This document shows, in pieces, positions 44,451-53,086 of a DNA stretch of 64,000 nt. Source of the stretch: Nannocystis exedens (GTDB lineage: Bacteria > Myxococcota_A > Polyangia > Nannocystales > Nannocystaceae). A model generated the notes under the pieces. That model did not search any database, was not told where the DNA came from, and worked only from the letters and a program-made list of their open reading frames with translations. The stretch spans positions 2,924,001 through 2,988,000 of the forward strand of contig NZ_NETK01000001.1 of the NCBI RefSeq assembly GCF_002343915.1, written 5' to 3'. The translations under genes and the position numbers were made by a program. Position 1 is the stretch's first letter; the number at the start of each line of letters is the position of its first letter.

Positions 44451-45533
44451 ATGGCGAACGGCAACGGTGCGAAGAACAACACGACCGTAAGCGGCGAGAT
44501 CAAGGACGACGGCTCGTCCACCCCCACTGGACCGCGCACGGGTGGGCCGCGCGTGGTCGTCAACGAACCCACGGCCGCACCCGCGGCCCCGCAGGCGCCC
44601 AGGACGTCAGTGCCCGCGCCCTTCGCCCCGAACACGGGCATGACGCCGGTGGTCGCGACTGGCGGCCTGCTCGCGCTCGGGGGCGCGGCGATCTACGGCT
44701 ACCACTGGTGGCGCCAACGCCAAGCGCTCGCCGCGGGCGAGGGGAGCACGCCCCTTCCGAACGGAAGCGGTCAGGGCCAGGGAGCACCCCCACCGAACGG
44801 CAGCGGGCAGACGCAGGCCACACCGCCCCAGAGCGGCGGGGGCACGCCCACGCAGGGCGCCCCGCCGGCGACCGACCCGAACTACTGGGGCACGACGTCC
44901 CGCGGGGCCGAGTTCCGCTCGTTGCTCACCGAGATCGAGAAAGTCTCGCGCATGCCGCTGCGCCTCTTTCTGTCGGTCGTTGCCAACCGAGAAGCCGGCT
45001 GGAACCGCAAGGCGCGCAACCTGACCGCCGTCGAGACCGCCGCGTCCAAACGGGCGATCGAGGCGGGGCCCGACCGCGGCAACCCGACACCGAAGTTCGC
45101 CACGTCGCTGGCAGGCGCGGGCTCCGGCGGGCTGTTCGGCGCGCTCGCTCCCTACGTCGCGTGGACAGGGCTCGACGAGGACTTCATGCCCTACCTCGAC
45201 GCCGACTACACGATCGTCGAGGACCCGATCGTCGCGGCGATCTGCGCCGCGAAGTACTACCAGCGGATCGTGACCTTCTACCCGACCGTGTTCGCCAGCG
45301 GCACGCCGGCGCCCGAGGACAACTATCGCGTCCGCCTCGGCTGGGCGAGCCCCAACGAGCTGAAGAAGGACCCGGCCGGCAAGCTCTTTCAGGCCGTGAA
45401 GGGCCGCATGGACGAGGACCTGGCGGAGCTGGGCCTCAAGATCACCGACCTCCCGCCCCCGGACGCGTCCCGCTGGCCCGGCCTCAAGGCCGTGGTCGAG
45501 GGCATGAAGAGCCTGACGCCCACGTGGAAGTGA
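44451..45533 (+). CDS. Membrane-anchored lysozyme/transglycosylase-like protein
   Basis: 360 aa. A polar Pro/Thr-rich N-terminus leads to one transmembrane helix (VVATGGLLALGGAAIYGYHW, about residues 66-85), then a Gly/Gln/Pro-rich linker. From about residue 145 there is a helical domain with LRLFLSVVANREAGWNRKAR, where E of NREAGW sits as the catalytic Glu does in soluble lytic transglycosylases and phage internal-virion lysozymes. The later YYQRIVTFYPTVF resembles the second half of that fold. It would cut peptidoglycan from a membrane-tethered position. Family assignment is by motif only. Confidence 0.65.
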   Translation: MANGNGAKNNTTVSGEIKDDGSSTPTGPRTGGPRVVVNEPTAAPAAPQAPRTSVPAPFAPNTGMTPVVATGGLLALGGAAIYGYHWWRQRQALAAGEGSTPLPNGSGQGQGAPPPNGSGQTQATPPQSGGGTPTQGAPPATDPNYWGTTSRGAEFRSLLTEIEKVSRMPLRLFLSVVANREAGWNRKARNLTAVETAASKRAIEAGPDRGNPTPKFATSLAGAGSGGLFGALAPYVAWTGLDEDFMPYLDADYTIVEDPIVAAICAAKYYQRIVTFYPTVFASGTPAPEDNYRVRLGWASPNELKKDPAGKLFQAVKGRMDEDLAELGLKITDLPPPDASRWPGLKAVVEGMKSLTPTWK

Positions 45534-45545
45534 GAGCGCGGGACG

Positions 45546-46064
45546 GTGAAGGAGATGCTCATGCAGATCGCCCGCCTCCACAAGCGACCGCTGGACCGGC
45601 AGAGCAAGGCGATCTTGGACCTGCTCACGGCCGAACTTGCGGATCCGGCGTCGCTCCGCGCCGGCCTGCACGGCCCGGTGACGCGTTCCGGATCGGTGGC
45701 TCACGAGATCGGAAGCGCCGACGACGGCGGCCCGACGGTCCGCGTGGAACGCCTCAGTGCGGACCGGTACCTCGTGACCCGATACGTCGAGCTCGACACC
45801 CGCTCCGAGGATCCCGAACTGAACGATCGGGTTGCGGCGCCAGAGGTCGAGTTGGTCCGCCAGGGCGGCGACTGGTTCGCGGTCGCGGTGCGGCGCGGCG
45901 CGTACGCTGGCGCCGAACCTGACGCGCTCGAGCTCGTGTCCGCGGCGCTGCGTCTCGTCGCGCGCGAGCAGTCCCTGCCAACCGCCCGAGGCTGGCTCAG
46001 TTGGCTTGCCTCATTCATTCCGCGGCAGGCGCCGCGCCTCTGGAGGACTGGCGATGGTCGCTAA
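45546..46064 (+). CDS. Hypothetical protein, 172 aa
   Basis: The GTG at 45546 (then ATG at 45555) begins MKEMLMQIARLHKRPLDRQS. An alpha/beta protein with a beta-rich centre (VRVERLSADRYLVTRYVELD, EVELVRQGGDWFAVAVRRGA) and a Trp/Leu-rich C-terminal helix (GWLSWLASFIP). Its stop overlaps the next gene's start by 11 bases. Unrecognised; in operon context only. Confidence 0.6.
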   Translation: MKEMLMQIARLHKRPLDRQSKAILDLLTAELADPASLRAGLHGPVTRSGSVAHEIGSADDGGPTVRVERLSADRYLVTRYVELDTRSEDPELNDRVAAPEVELVRQGGDWFAVAVRRGAYAGAEPDALELVSAALRLVAREQSLPTARGWLSWLASFIPRQAPRLWRTGDGR

Positions 46065-46716
46065 CAACACACGGACGCTCGCGCGACTCGGCCTCGGCGG
46101 TGTGGTGCTGGCCGAGTCCATGGCCGCGTGGTCGCGGTGGGAACGGCGGCGAGCCCTGTTCGCGGCGGCGGCCGAGCGAGCCCGCGTGGAGCGGCGCCGC
46201 TTCGTGGTCGTGCTGCCCGAGCACGAGGGCTCACTCACCAAGGCCCTGCGCGTTTACGAAATGGGCCGGCACTATCCCGAAGTCTTCCACATGCGGCGGA
46301 TCCCGATCGTGTCGCCAGCGGAGCTCGAGCGCGGCCCCGTCCACCGAATCGCCAGCGACTCGGCCGTGGTCTACGTCGCGTGCGTGCTCGAGTACGTCTC
46401 CGATGTCCGGGCCGCGATGGACGAGATCCTGCGCATGGCCGGCGCCGTCGAGAACATCTACGTCGTGACCGTCCAGCCCTGGACGCTCACGGCGACACTA
46501 CACCCGCGAGCGCGGTGGGCCGGCATCGCCGACACGCACACGGTCTCGATGGGTCCGATCACGGCGCTGCATCGTGGCTTCGCGGCGGGGCTCGTTCTCA
46601 GCCTCGCCGCGGTGTCGGCGACGTCTGAGCGGGGACCGGACGACGCCCAGGACGACGTCGATGACGGGGCGATCGACGCGCACGTGATCGTGCAGGTGGA
46701 CAAGGACTTCAAGTAG
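46054..46716 (+). CDS. Methyltransferase-like membrane-associated protein
   Basis: 220 aa. The N-terminal hydrophobic stretch (ARLGLGGVVLAESMAAWSRW) is followed by basic residues, so membrane association is likely. Residues about 120-165 (VVYVACVLEYVSDVRAAMDE, VTVQPWTLTATLHPRARW) resemble the C-terminal part of a class I SAM-dependent methyltransferase family, but the Gly-rich SAM loop is not evident, so it may be inactive or a distinct protein. The ORF extends upstream into the previous gene; ATG 46054 overlaps that gene's end. Confidence 0.5.
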   Translation: MVANNTRTLARLGLGGVVLAESMAAWSRWERRRALFAAAAERARVERRRFVVVLPEHEGSLTKALRVYEMGRHYPEVFHMRRIPIVSPAELERGPVHRIASDSAVVYVACVLEYVSDVRAAMDEILRMAGAVENIYVVTVQPWTLTATLHPRARWAGIADTHTVSMGPITALHRGFAAGLVLSLAAVSATSERGPDDAQDDVDDGAIDAHVIVQVDKDFK

Positions 46717-46727
46717 AGGGGTGGACG

Positions 46728-47522
46728 ATGAAGCGCGTGGTTGTTGGCGGGCTCGCTGCGGCGGGTGTAGTTGGCGCGGGGATCTGGCTCAAGCGCCAGG
46801 CCGTGCGAGAGACGCTGTTCGCCAGCGAGCCGGACTCTCAGGTCCCGCTCGTGATCCCGGGTCGCGTCGCGGTCGAGCGGCTGTTCGGAGGCGGCGACGC
46901 TCGAACCAAGGTGCCGCTTGTGCTGGTCCTGCACGGCGTGGGCGCCGACGAGACGCAGCTCGCGCCGTACGTGCTCTCCAACCGGCCCATGCGGCTCGTC
47001 TTCCTGCGTGGCGGCCTGGCGAGCGGCAACGGGTTCCAGTGGTTCCGCGCCCGCTACAAGGACAACGCGGCGGCCTTCATCACCGACGTCTCGCGGACAG
47101 CGTCCGAGATCGTGACGGTGCTGGACCAGATCGCCACACAGCGCCTCTACACGGAGCGGATCGTCGTCGGCTACAGCCAGGGCGCGCACATCGCCTGGTG
47201 GCTGGCGACCAGCGGCCGCGTCGATCGGGTCGTCGCCATGTCGGGTGCGCTACCGGCGAGCTTCAAGCCACCGCGCCCGACTCGACAGGTGCGGATCGAG
47301 GCCGCCCACGGACTGCGCGACCCCGTGATCCCATACAGCGCTGGGCAGGCGACGGCGCGAGCCTTCCAGGGGGCCGGCTATCCGGTCCGGCTGACGACAC
47401 TGCGCCTCGCGGGGCACGGGCTGTCCAGCATGGGCGCCGCGCTCGCTCCGGCGCTCGAGGGAGCGCTGAGCAACGGTGCGGTGGGTCTGGCCACGAAGTC
47501 GAGCTCGCTCGGCGCACGATAG
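46728..47522 (+). CDS. Alpha/beta-hydrolase esterase with N-terminal membrane helix
   Basis: 264 aa. An N-terminal helix (VVVGGLAAAGVVGAGIWL) anchors it. The hydrolase core has LVLVLHGVGADETQL (oxyanion loop), nucleophile elbow VVGYSQGAHIA, acid in HGLRDPVIPYS and base in RLAGHGLSSMG, the pattern of the carboxylesterase/phospholipase family. It probably acts at the cell envelope or on lipids. It is 11 bases after the previous gene and the last gene of the operon before the integrase. Confidence 0.78.
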   Translation: MKRVVVGGLAAAGVVGAGIWLKRQAVRETLFASEPDSQVPLVIPGRVAVERLFGGGDARTKVPLVLVLHGVGADETQLAPYVLSNRPMRLVFLRGGLASGNGFQWFRARYKDNAAAFITDVSRTASEIVTVLDQIATQRLYTERIVVGYSQGAHIAWWLATSGRVDRVVAMSGALPASFKPPRPTRQVRIEAAHGLRDPVIPYSAGQATARAFQGAGYPVRLTTLRLAGHGLSSMGAALAPALEGALSNGAVGLATKSSSLGAR

Positions 47523-47611
47523 ATGCGCAGCCGCCCAAGGGGGCGGCATCGTATTGAGGGTGGTTGCAAGTTCGACGGGCGGATCGTCGTGCGACAAGCA
47601 GGAGGTGGGAA

Positions 47612-49111
47612 ATGGGAATGGGGAGACGTGCATCTCCCGCGATTCCGCGATTGACCGGGGGTGGGAGATCTCGTCGCGGCACGAACGGCTCTGACGACGA
47701 TCTTCCGCGGATCCTCTACGTCGCGGATCTGGCCGAATTCTTGGGTAGAACCGAGCGTGCGGTGCGTGCGGCCCTCGCACGAGGGAGGCTGCCCCCGCCG
47801 CTTGAAATCGCGGGACGGGTTGCATGGACGCGCGAATCCGTGCGTAAGTGGTTGGCGGAGAACCCGCGGCGTTCGGAGAAGGCCCTCCCCGCCGTGAAAA
47901 TCACTGTCCGCCCTCACCCCCGCGACAAGCACAAGATGCAAGTGACCTTCGAGCTTCCCTCCGTGAACGGCAAGAGGAACCGTCCGCGGAAGACCGCGCC
48001 CGCGCACATCCGGGACAAGGATGCCGCGATCGCATGGGGTCACTCGATCTTGGGCGACCTGCTGCGCGAACACATGGTCGCGCCGCAGGGGGTCCTGAGA
48101 GAGGAGAAGTCCGAACCCAAGCCCGAACCCAAGAAAGAACGCTCCCAGGTCTCCCCGTCGTCCGTGATGACGGTCGGCGAGTTTTGGACCGAACACATGG
48201 AAGGGGATTACTTCACGAGACTCGCCCCTGGCACGCGCCAGGACTACGCGAAGAAATGGACGAGGTACATCGCCCCTGTCCTCGCCGATCTCCCGCTCGA
48301 TAAGATCGGGCGCGAGGAAGTCCGGGCCTTGCGGAAGCAGGTCCAGAAGCTGCCGAAGCGGGGATCCCGGAATACTGTCCTCGGACTGGCAAGGACCATG
48401 CTCGCATACGCCGCCCGCCTCGACATCGTCGATGTGGACGACTTGCCGACCATCCATCCCGAGGAGGGAGGGGCCGATCCCGAGGAGACGCCCCGCTACT
48501 CCGAAGACCAGGCCAATCGGATGGTCGAGGCCGCCGAGAAGATCGGGCCCGAACACCTGGCCGCGCTCCTGCTCATGCTGGACGGGCTCCTGCGGGTGTC
48601 CGAGGTCTGCGCTCTCCGCTGGACGGACGTGGATCTCGAGCGCTCGAGGATCACCGTCCGTCACAACATCAGCGGCGGTCAGGCATGGCGCCCGAAGCAC
48701 CAGAAGAAGAAGTCCAAGCCCAAGTCGGTCGGCATGAGCCCTCGTCTCGTCGCCGCCCTGCGCTCGCTCGAGCGGAAGGGCGACCTTGTCCTCGTCCATC
48801 GGTCCGGGAGGCAGCACACCCGGAGCACGATCCAGACGATGATGCGGAAGGTCCAGCGGCGTGCCGAGGTCCCTGTGTGGTCGCCCCACAAGTTCAAGCA
48901 CACAGGCGTGTCGGTCATGGGCGAGCACAACGCCCCCTTGACCCTCATCCAGGGGCAAGCCCGCCACGCGCACGTGTCGACCACCGCGCGATACATCCAC
49001 GTGGACGAGGACACCCACGCCGAGAAGGCGGCCGCCTTCTACGCTGCCATGGCCACCAAACGGCCACCGGCGGCCACCACTGAGCAGAAGCCCGGCTTTG
49101 GGCCCAACTGA
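47612..49111 (+). CDS. Tyrosine recombinase / integrase
   Basis: 499 aa. An N-terminal excisionase-like helix-turn-helix (YVADLAEFLGRTERAVRAAL) is followed by an arm-type region, a SAM-like core-binding domain (about residues 185-275) and the catalytic domain: RVSEVCALRWTDV (first Arg), HKFKHTGVSVMGEH (the H-x-x-R box with Lys in place of Arg), then GQARHAHVSTTARYIH with the nucleophile Tyr. The ATG at 47612 follows GGAGGTGGGA. Its gene ends 11 bases before repeat A, as for an integrase beside its attachment site. Confidence 0.88.
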   Translation: MGMGRRASPAIPRLTGGGRSRRGTNGSDDDLPRILYVADLAEFLGRTERAVRAALARGRLPPPLEIAGRVAWTRESVRKWLAENPRRSEKALPAVKITVRPHPRDKHKMQVTFELPSVNGKRNRPRKTAPAHIRDKDAAIAWGHSILGDLLREHMVAPQGVLREEKSEPKPEPKKERSQVSPSSVMTVGEFWTEHMEGDYFTRLAPGTRQDYAKKWTRYIAPVLADLPLDKIGREEVRALRKQVQKLPKRGSRNTVLGLARTMLAYAARLDIVDVDDLPTIHPEEGGADPEETPRYSEDQANRMVEAAEKIGPEHLAALLLMLDGLLRVSEVCALRWTDVDLERSRITVRHNISGGQAWRPKHQKKKSKPKSVGMSPRLVAALRSLERKGDLVLVHRSGRQHTRSTIQTMMRKVQRRAEVPVWSPHKFKHTGVSVMGEHNAPLTLIQGQARHAHVSTTARYIHVDEDTHAEKAAAFYAAMATKRPPAATTEQKPGFGPN

Positions 49112-49121
49112 CGCGGAATCT

Positions 49122-49310
49122 CGATTCCGCGACGAAATCGAGACGAATTTTCGAGACAACCGGGAGATCGCGCCGTCGCGCATCAGGGCTTCCAAGCCAC
49201 CCTGGACCCCCCGCTTGACCAAGCTTTCAAGCCGCCGGCCGCCGGACCGACGAGACAAACGGAGTGGGAACGGAGACGGGCAAGTCCGAGCGGCGGACGA
49301 CATCACGCTC
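49122..49310. repeat. Repeat A, downstream half (candidate attR)
   Basis: From CGCGACGAAATCGAGACG (49128) on, it matches the reverse complement of 57995-58175: ACCGGGAGATCGCGCCG, then GCCACCCTGG, CGAGACAAACGG and CGGAGACGGGCAAG. To its left the match ends and the integrase begins. The 14-bp block CGCGACGAAATCGA is shared with the other half at 10525-10538. Confidence 0.65.
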
Positions 49311-49430
49311 GTCGGGGAGCGCTCGACGTGAACCAGAGGACAGGCGCTTCCTCTTAGGTTGCGGCGACCTGCCCGAGTACGGTGCGTGCAGTAACCTTTC
49401 TCTTCAAGCAGCCCGTCGAAGGCGTGCTCG

Positions 49431-49745
49431 GTGTCGTCGCTGAGCGGCGACGACAACCGCGTCCCGCGGGTCGTCACCCGCGTCGACGGCAAGCGCCTGA
49501 TCGTCGAGCTGCCGAGCGGCAAGTCGCTGCGCACCGAGCAAGAGCTCGTCGTCACGGTGTTCGTCCCGGCGCTCCGCCGGGTCGATGTCAGCGGCGCCAG
49601 CCGTGTCGACGTCGCCGCGCTCGCGGCGGACCCGTTCACGGCCCATGCGAGCAGCGCGAGCCGGCTCGATGTCAGCGGGACGGTCAAGGCGTACCGCGGT
49701 CGTCCCGTGCTCCTGGGCGCGCCGTCCTCGGCAGCGTCCAGGTCG
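49431..49745 (+). pseudogene. Head-GIN-domain (DUF2807-like) fragment
   Basis: The frame reads VTRVDGKRLIVELPSGKSLR, then VVTVFVPALRRVDVSGASRV and ASSASRLDVSGTVKAYRGRP, typical of the repetitive beta-helix 'head GIN' putative autotransporter domain. It has no signal peptide, and the frame departs into shadow sequence after about 49745. Truncated at both ends. Confidence 0.5.
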
Positions 49746-49826
49746 ACCTCGTGGCGCGTCCCGTGGAGGTCGGTACCGGCACCGGCGTCCGCACAGTTCG
49801 GCGGCGGGCCCTCGATACCGCTGCCG

Positions 49827-52028
49827 CTATTTCAGCGGATAGATCGCCACCCTGGTGAAATAGAAGCCCCTGTCGTCGACCGCGATGAACGGCCCCTTCT
49901 CCCAGCCTGGGGTGCCGAGGAGCTCGGTCGCCAGCGCGCTGATACCGTGAAAGAGCATGGGACGCGGCGAGCCCGAGACCTCGTAGGTGCCGTTCTGGAT
50001 CGCCGCGAAGTGCTCACGGGTGAGCGTGCGCGCGTCGATGTCGACCTTCACGCAATGGACATGAAGGTGCGGCCCTCCGGTGGAGCCCGAAAAACCGGCC
50101 TTGCCGATCAGGTCCCCCTTCTTCACGAACACCCCGGGTTTGAGCGTCTCGGGGATCGACTTTTGCTGCAAGTGCGCGTATGTCACGCACTCGTCTCCGC
50201 ACAGCAGGCGGACGCTATTTCCCAGGGGCTGGCGCCAGAGGATCAGCTTGAGCTTGCCCGACGAGGTGCGCACCGCCACCGCGCAGGTCTCGATGTTGTT
50301 CTCGCCGTCATTGGGGACGATGCGCGCGATGTCGAGCGCGGTGATGGCGCCGCCGGGATCGACGTAGTCCGCGGTGCGCAGGAGGTTCCACTTGTTGTCC
50401 GATTCGCGGATCTCGTAGCCGATGAGCTTGAGCTCGTCGGTGCTGCCGATCACGGCCATCGCCGTCTGCCCGCGCTTGAAGCGCGCCAGCGCGACGCGGC
50501 TGATCGGCCCGCTGATCTCGCTGCCGAGCAGAGCTACCTCGCCCGACTTGGCGTCGATCTGGAAGTAGTAGGCGCCGAGCTTGCCCTCGCCGTTGCGCAC
50601 GCCGACCAAGACGCGGCCGGCGTCGCGCGTCGCCGCCACCGCGATTTGATTCACCGCGGTGTCGACCTCGCAGTCCTTGCCGCGGGTGAGCGCCGTGACC
50701 TTGTTCTTGTCGTCACGGGCGACGTTCCAGACGACGAGCTTGAGCTTGCTGGCACCCGTCTGCAGCGCGGTGACGACGCGCCCCGTGTCGAGCACCGCGA
50801 GATCGAAGAGCGACGTGGCCCCGCCCGCGCTGACCGCGAAGGAGGGTTTTTGGCCCAAACCCGGCGCGAGCTCCCAGAGCGAGACCTCGAGGTTGCCGCT
50901 GACGGGCTGACGCGCCATCACGAACTGTGTCTCCGAGTACCGGTCGATCTTGATCGATGCGGTCCCCGGCAGCGTGATCGTGCTGCTGCAGGTGACCTGG
51001 ACGCCGTCAGCGCTGACCGAATACAGCGACACGAAGGCGGCGCCGTTCGCAGCACCTGCGACCACGAGCTTCGTGGCCGTCAGCGCCGTGGCCGACAGCG
51101 TGTCGCCGGCGAAGGGCAGACCGGGCTGAGACTTGCCGAGGTAGCTCAAAGTCTGCGCATCGCCCGATGACGCGAAGGACAGCACCAGCACCTGTCCGTC
51201 CTCATCGGTCACGGCAGTGAAGATGCGGTTGGGGCTGAAGGCCGCCACCGAGACGACGCCGACCGGCCCGCGCTCGACGCCGGTGCGGAGGATCCTTCGC
51301 AGCGGAACCCGGGGATGATCGGGCCAGCTATCGTCGGCCTTGAGCACGACACCGTCCGCGCCGGCGTAGACTGGAAGGCCGAAGATCGGATAGTCCTCGT
51401 TCTCTGGACCGGTATTGTGCACGAATTTCGATCCGTTCCAGATGTAGCCGCCGAAGTCGTAGCCCCAGTGCTGGCCACGGTCGGGGAAGTGCGCCGCATC
51501 GGCAAAGATGTAGCACTTCTCCGGCAGGTCCTTGGCCTTGAAGGGGAAGGCGTAGCTGCCGTCGGATGTCGGATTGGCGTGCGCCTGCAGCGGAAAGTTG
51601 AAGACGACCGGGTCGAAGCCGTCGAAGACCACCTCGATGCGGATCGAGGCCGGCGCCGGCGTGATCGGGATCCGAATCGAGCCGCGCCCGGGATCGGCGA
51701 CCCCCGTGCGCACCTGCTCGTCGAGGAAGATGCTCAGCGAGCGCCCGTCCGCGAGCGTGCGCTTCTTCGCTTCCTCCAGGTCCTTGCCATCTTTCAGGAG
51801 GTAGGTGTTAATCGCGAGCTCCGTGCCCGGGAACCACACCTTGAGCGTGTTCGCCACCAGCGAGGTCGGCGCACCCGCCTCCGCCTTGTAGCGGAGCTCC
51901 AGCATGAAATTGATCATTCCGCCGCCGAAATCCTCGTGGATCGGCTTCACAATGGCGAACGGAAGGTACAACAGTTTGCCATTCGAGGACGGTTCGAGGA
52001 CAGCAGTCACACCTGATACTTTGGCCAT
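49827..52028 (-). CDS. M23 metallopeptidase split by a long beta-propeller-like insert
   Basis: 733 aa, no clear signal peptide. The first zinc ligands are in QHWGYDFGG (H187, D191), followed by LPVYAGADGVV, as in LytM/M23 peptidases. Then about 370 residues of repeated beta units (VAVAAT, LVVAGAANGAAF, FDLAVLDTGRVVTAL) intervene. The peptidase resumes at TYAHLQQKS, VKKGDLIGKAGFSGSTGG and PHLHVHC (H-x-H ligand). All four expected ligands seem present, so the fold could close around the insert. It would cut peptidoglycan cross-links or a related substrate. A beta-sandwich-like N-terminal region covers residues 1-175. Confidence 0.78.
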   Translation of the reverse strand: MAKVSGVTAVLEPSSNGKLLYLPFAIVKPIHEDFGGGMINFMLELRYKAEAGAPTSLVANTLKVWFPGTELAINTYLLKDGKDLEEAKKRTLADGRSLSIFLDEQVRTGVADPGRGSIRIPITPAPASIRIEVVFDGFDPVVFNFPLQAHANPTSDGSYAFPFKAKDLPEKCYIFADAAHFPDRGQHWGYDFGGYIWNGSKFVHNTGPENEDYPIFGLPVYAGADGVVLKADDSWPDHPRVPLRRILRTGVERGPVGVVSVAAFSPNRIFTAVTDEDGQVLVLSFASSGDAQTLSYLGKSQPGLPFAGDTLSATALTATKLVVAGAANGAAFVSLYSVSADGVQVTCSSTITLPGTASIKIDRYSETQFVMARQPVSGNLEVSLWELAPGLGQKPSFAVSAGGATSLFDLAVLDTGRVVTALQTGASKLKLVVWNVARDDKNKVTALTRGKDCEVDTAVNQIAVAATRDAGRVLVGVRNGEGKLGAYYFQIDAKSGEVALLGSEISGPISRVALARFKRGQTAMAVIGSTDELKLIGYEIRESDNKWNLLRTADYVDPGGAITALDIARIVPNDGENNIETCAVAVRTSSGKLKLILWRQPLGNSVRLLCGDECVTYAHLQQKSIPETLKPGVFVKKGDLIGKAGFSGSTGGPHLHVHCVKVDIDARTLTREHFAAIQNGTYEVSGSPRPMLFHGISALATELLGTPGWEKGPFIAVDDRGFYFTRVAIYPLK

Positions 52029-52289
52029 GTCACTCTCCCGCGGTTGCTACCGCTTGCAGACGCTTGTGTGAAGACGACCCCGGTCCTCTGCTGGACGCGC
52101 GGGCGCCGGCTTCGAAGATACAGGTGAGGGCAGGTGCCGGAGTGGTTCGTGGGCTCGAGAATTTTTTCGGCGCTCGACGACGCGCGTGGACGTGCTGGTC
52201 AGCGGGCAGACGCTATGCGCGAGCGTGATCACGCCGATCAGTTCCACACTGCGCTCGCGCGGCGACTGACGCCGTGACGGTCGATGTAC

Positions 52290-52700
52290 TCACGACCGGA
52301 TGATCCAGCGGTAAAACTGGCTAGCAGCCTGAAGAAGAACGCGATCTGCCTGGGGGCCGATTGCGACCTCGGCCGCGAGCTGGGCGGTCAGCACCCGCTC
52401 GACAGCGGCGACCGGGTGCGCGCGCTCGCGGGCTGGCCGGCCGAGCAGCTCGATGCGTTCGTCGGTCTCGCGCCGCGACTGCGGCGGGACGTGGCGAGGC
52501 AATTGGTCGCGCTCGTACGAATCCATCGCCTCGAGCAGCGCGAGCGTCGTCTTCGGGTCGTCGGGCGCGATCTGGAGCAGCGGCGAGGTGTACCTGAGGA
52601 TCGGGAGCGGCACGAGCCCCTGGAAGCGCTCGTCCTCGCCCCACGCGGGGACGCCCACGACCGCCTCGTCGAGGACCACGCGGGCGAGCTGCGCCAGCTC
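52290..52700 (-). pseudogene. Unrecognised gene fragment
   Basis: The minus-strand frame reads QLARVVLDEAVVGVPAWGED to LPILRYTSPLLQIAPDDPKT and ends YRWIIRS with a stop. Composition looks coding, but it has no start: upstream it meets the 3' end of a plus-strand gene. Family unknown. Confidence 0.4.
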
Positions 52701-52950
52701 GCCCGCCCGCGGGGTCGTGCTCACGGTCGACGGCGATGCCCGGCCGGGCGACACCGTCGACCTCGCGGGCCGCGCGGAGGTCGAGCTGCAGCTGCGCGTG
52801 CTCGCCGGCGCCGGGGCTCGCGTCCGCCTGCTCGGCCCGGCCGGCGAGCTGTTCACGCGCACCCTCCCCGGCCCCGACGCGGTGGTGCGATTGCGGCTGC
52901 GCGTGCGTCCGGGTGAGTTCGTGCGCGCCGAGCTGCACCGCTCGCGCTGA
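52701..52950 (+). pseudogene. 3' end of a gene with C-terminal beta domain
   Basis: The plus-strand frame reads VVLTVDGDARPGDTVDLAGR, then VELQLRVLAGAGARVRLLGP and VRLRLRVRPGEFVRAELHRS with a stop. It resembles the beta-sandwich end of PHP-type (CehA/McbA-like) metallohydrolases, but no catalytic part remains. The left end abuts an opposite-strand fragment, a rearrangement junction. Confidence 0.4.
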
Positions 52951-53086
52951 CCAACCCGGTGTACTTCCGCTGACCGGGGTCGCTGCGTCGGCGGTCGGGC
53001 GCCGCACGACGGCGGCGTTTGCCCCGCGAGGGCGCCCGGCGTCCTGTCCTAGCAGCCCGAGGTAGAAGTCGGTGAGACGAAATCGC

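Noticed and set aside
38444..47522. Tailed-phage or contractile-system interpretation
   Set aside because: No terminase, portal, sheath, tube, baseplate or tape-measure-like gene is visible.
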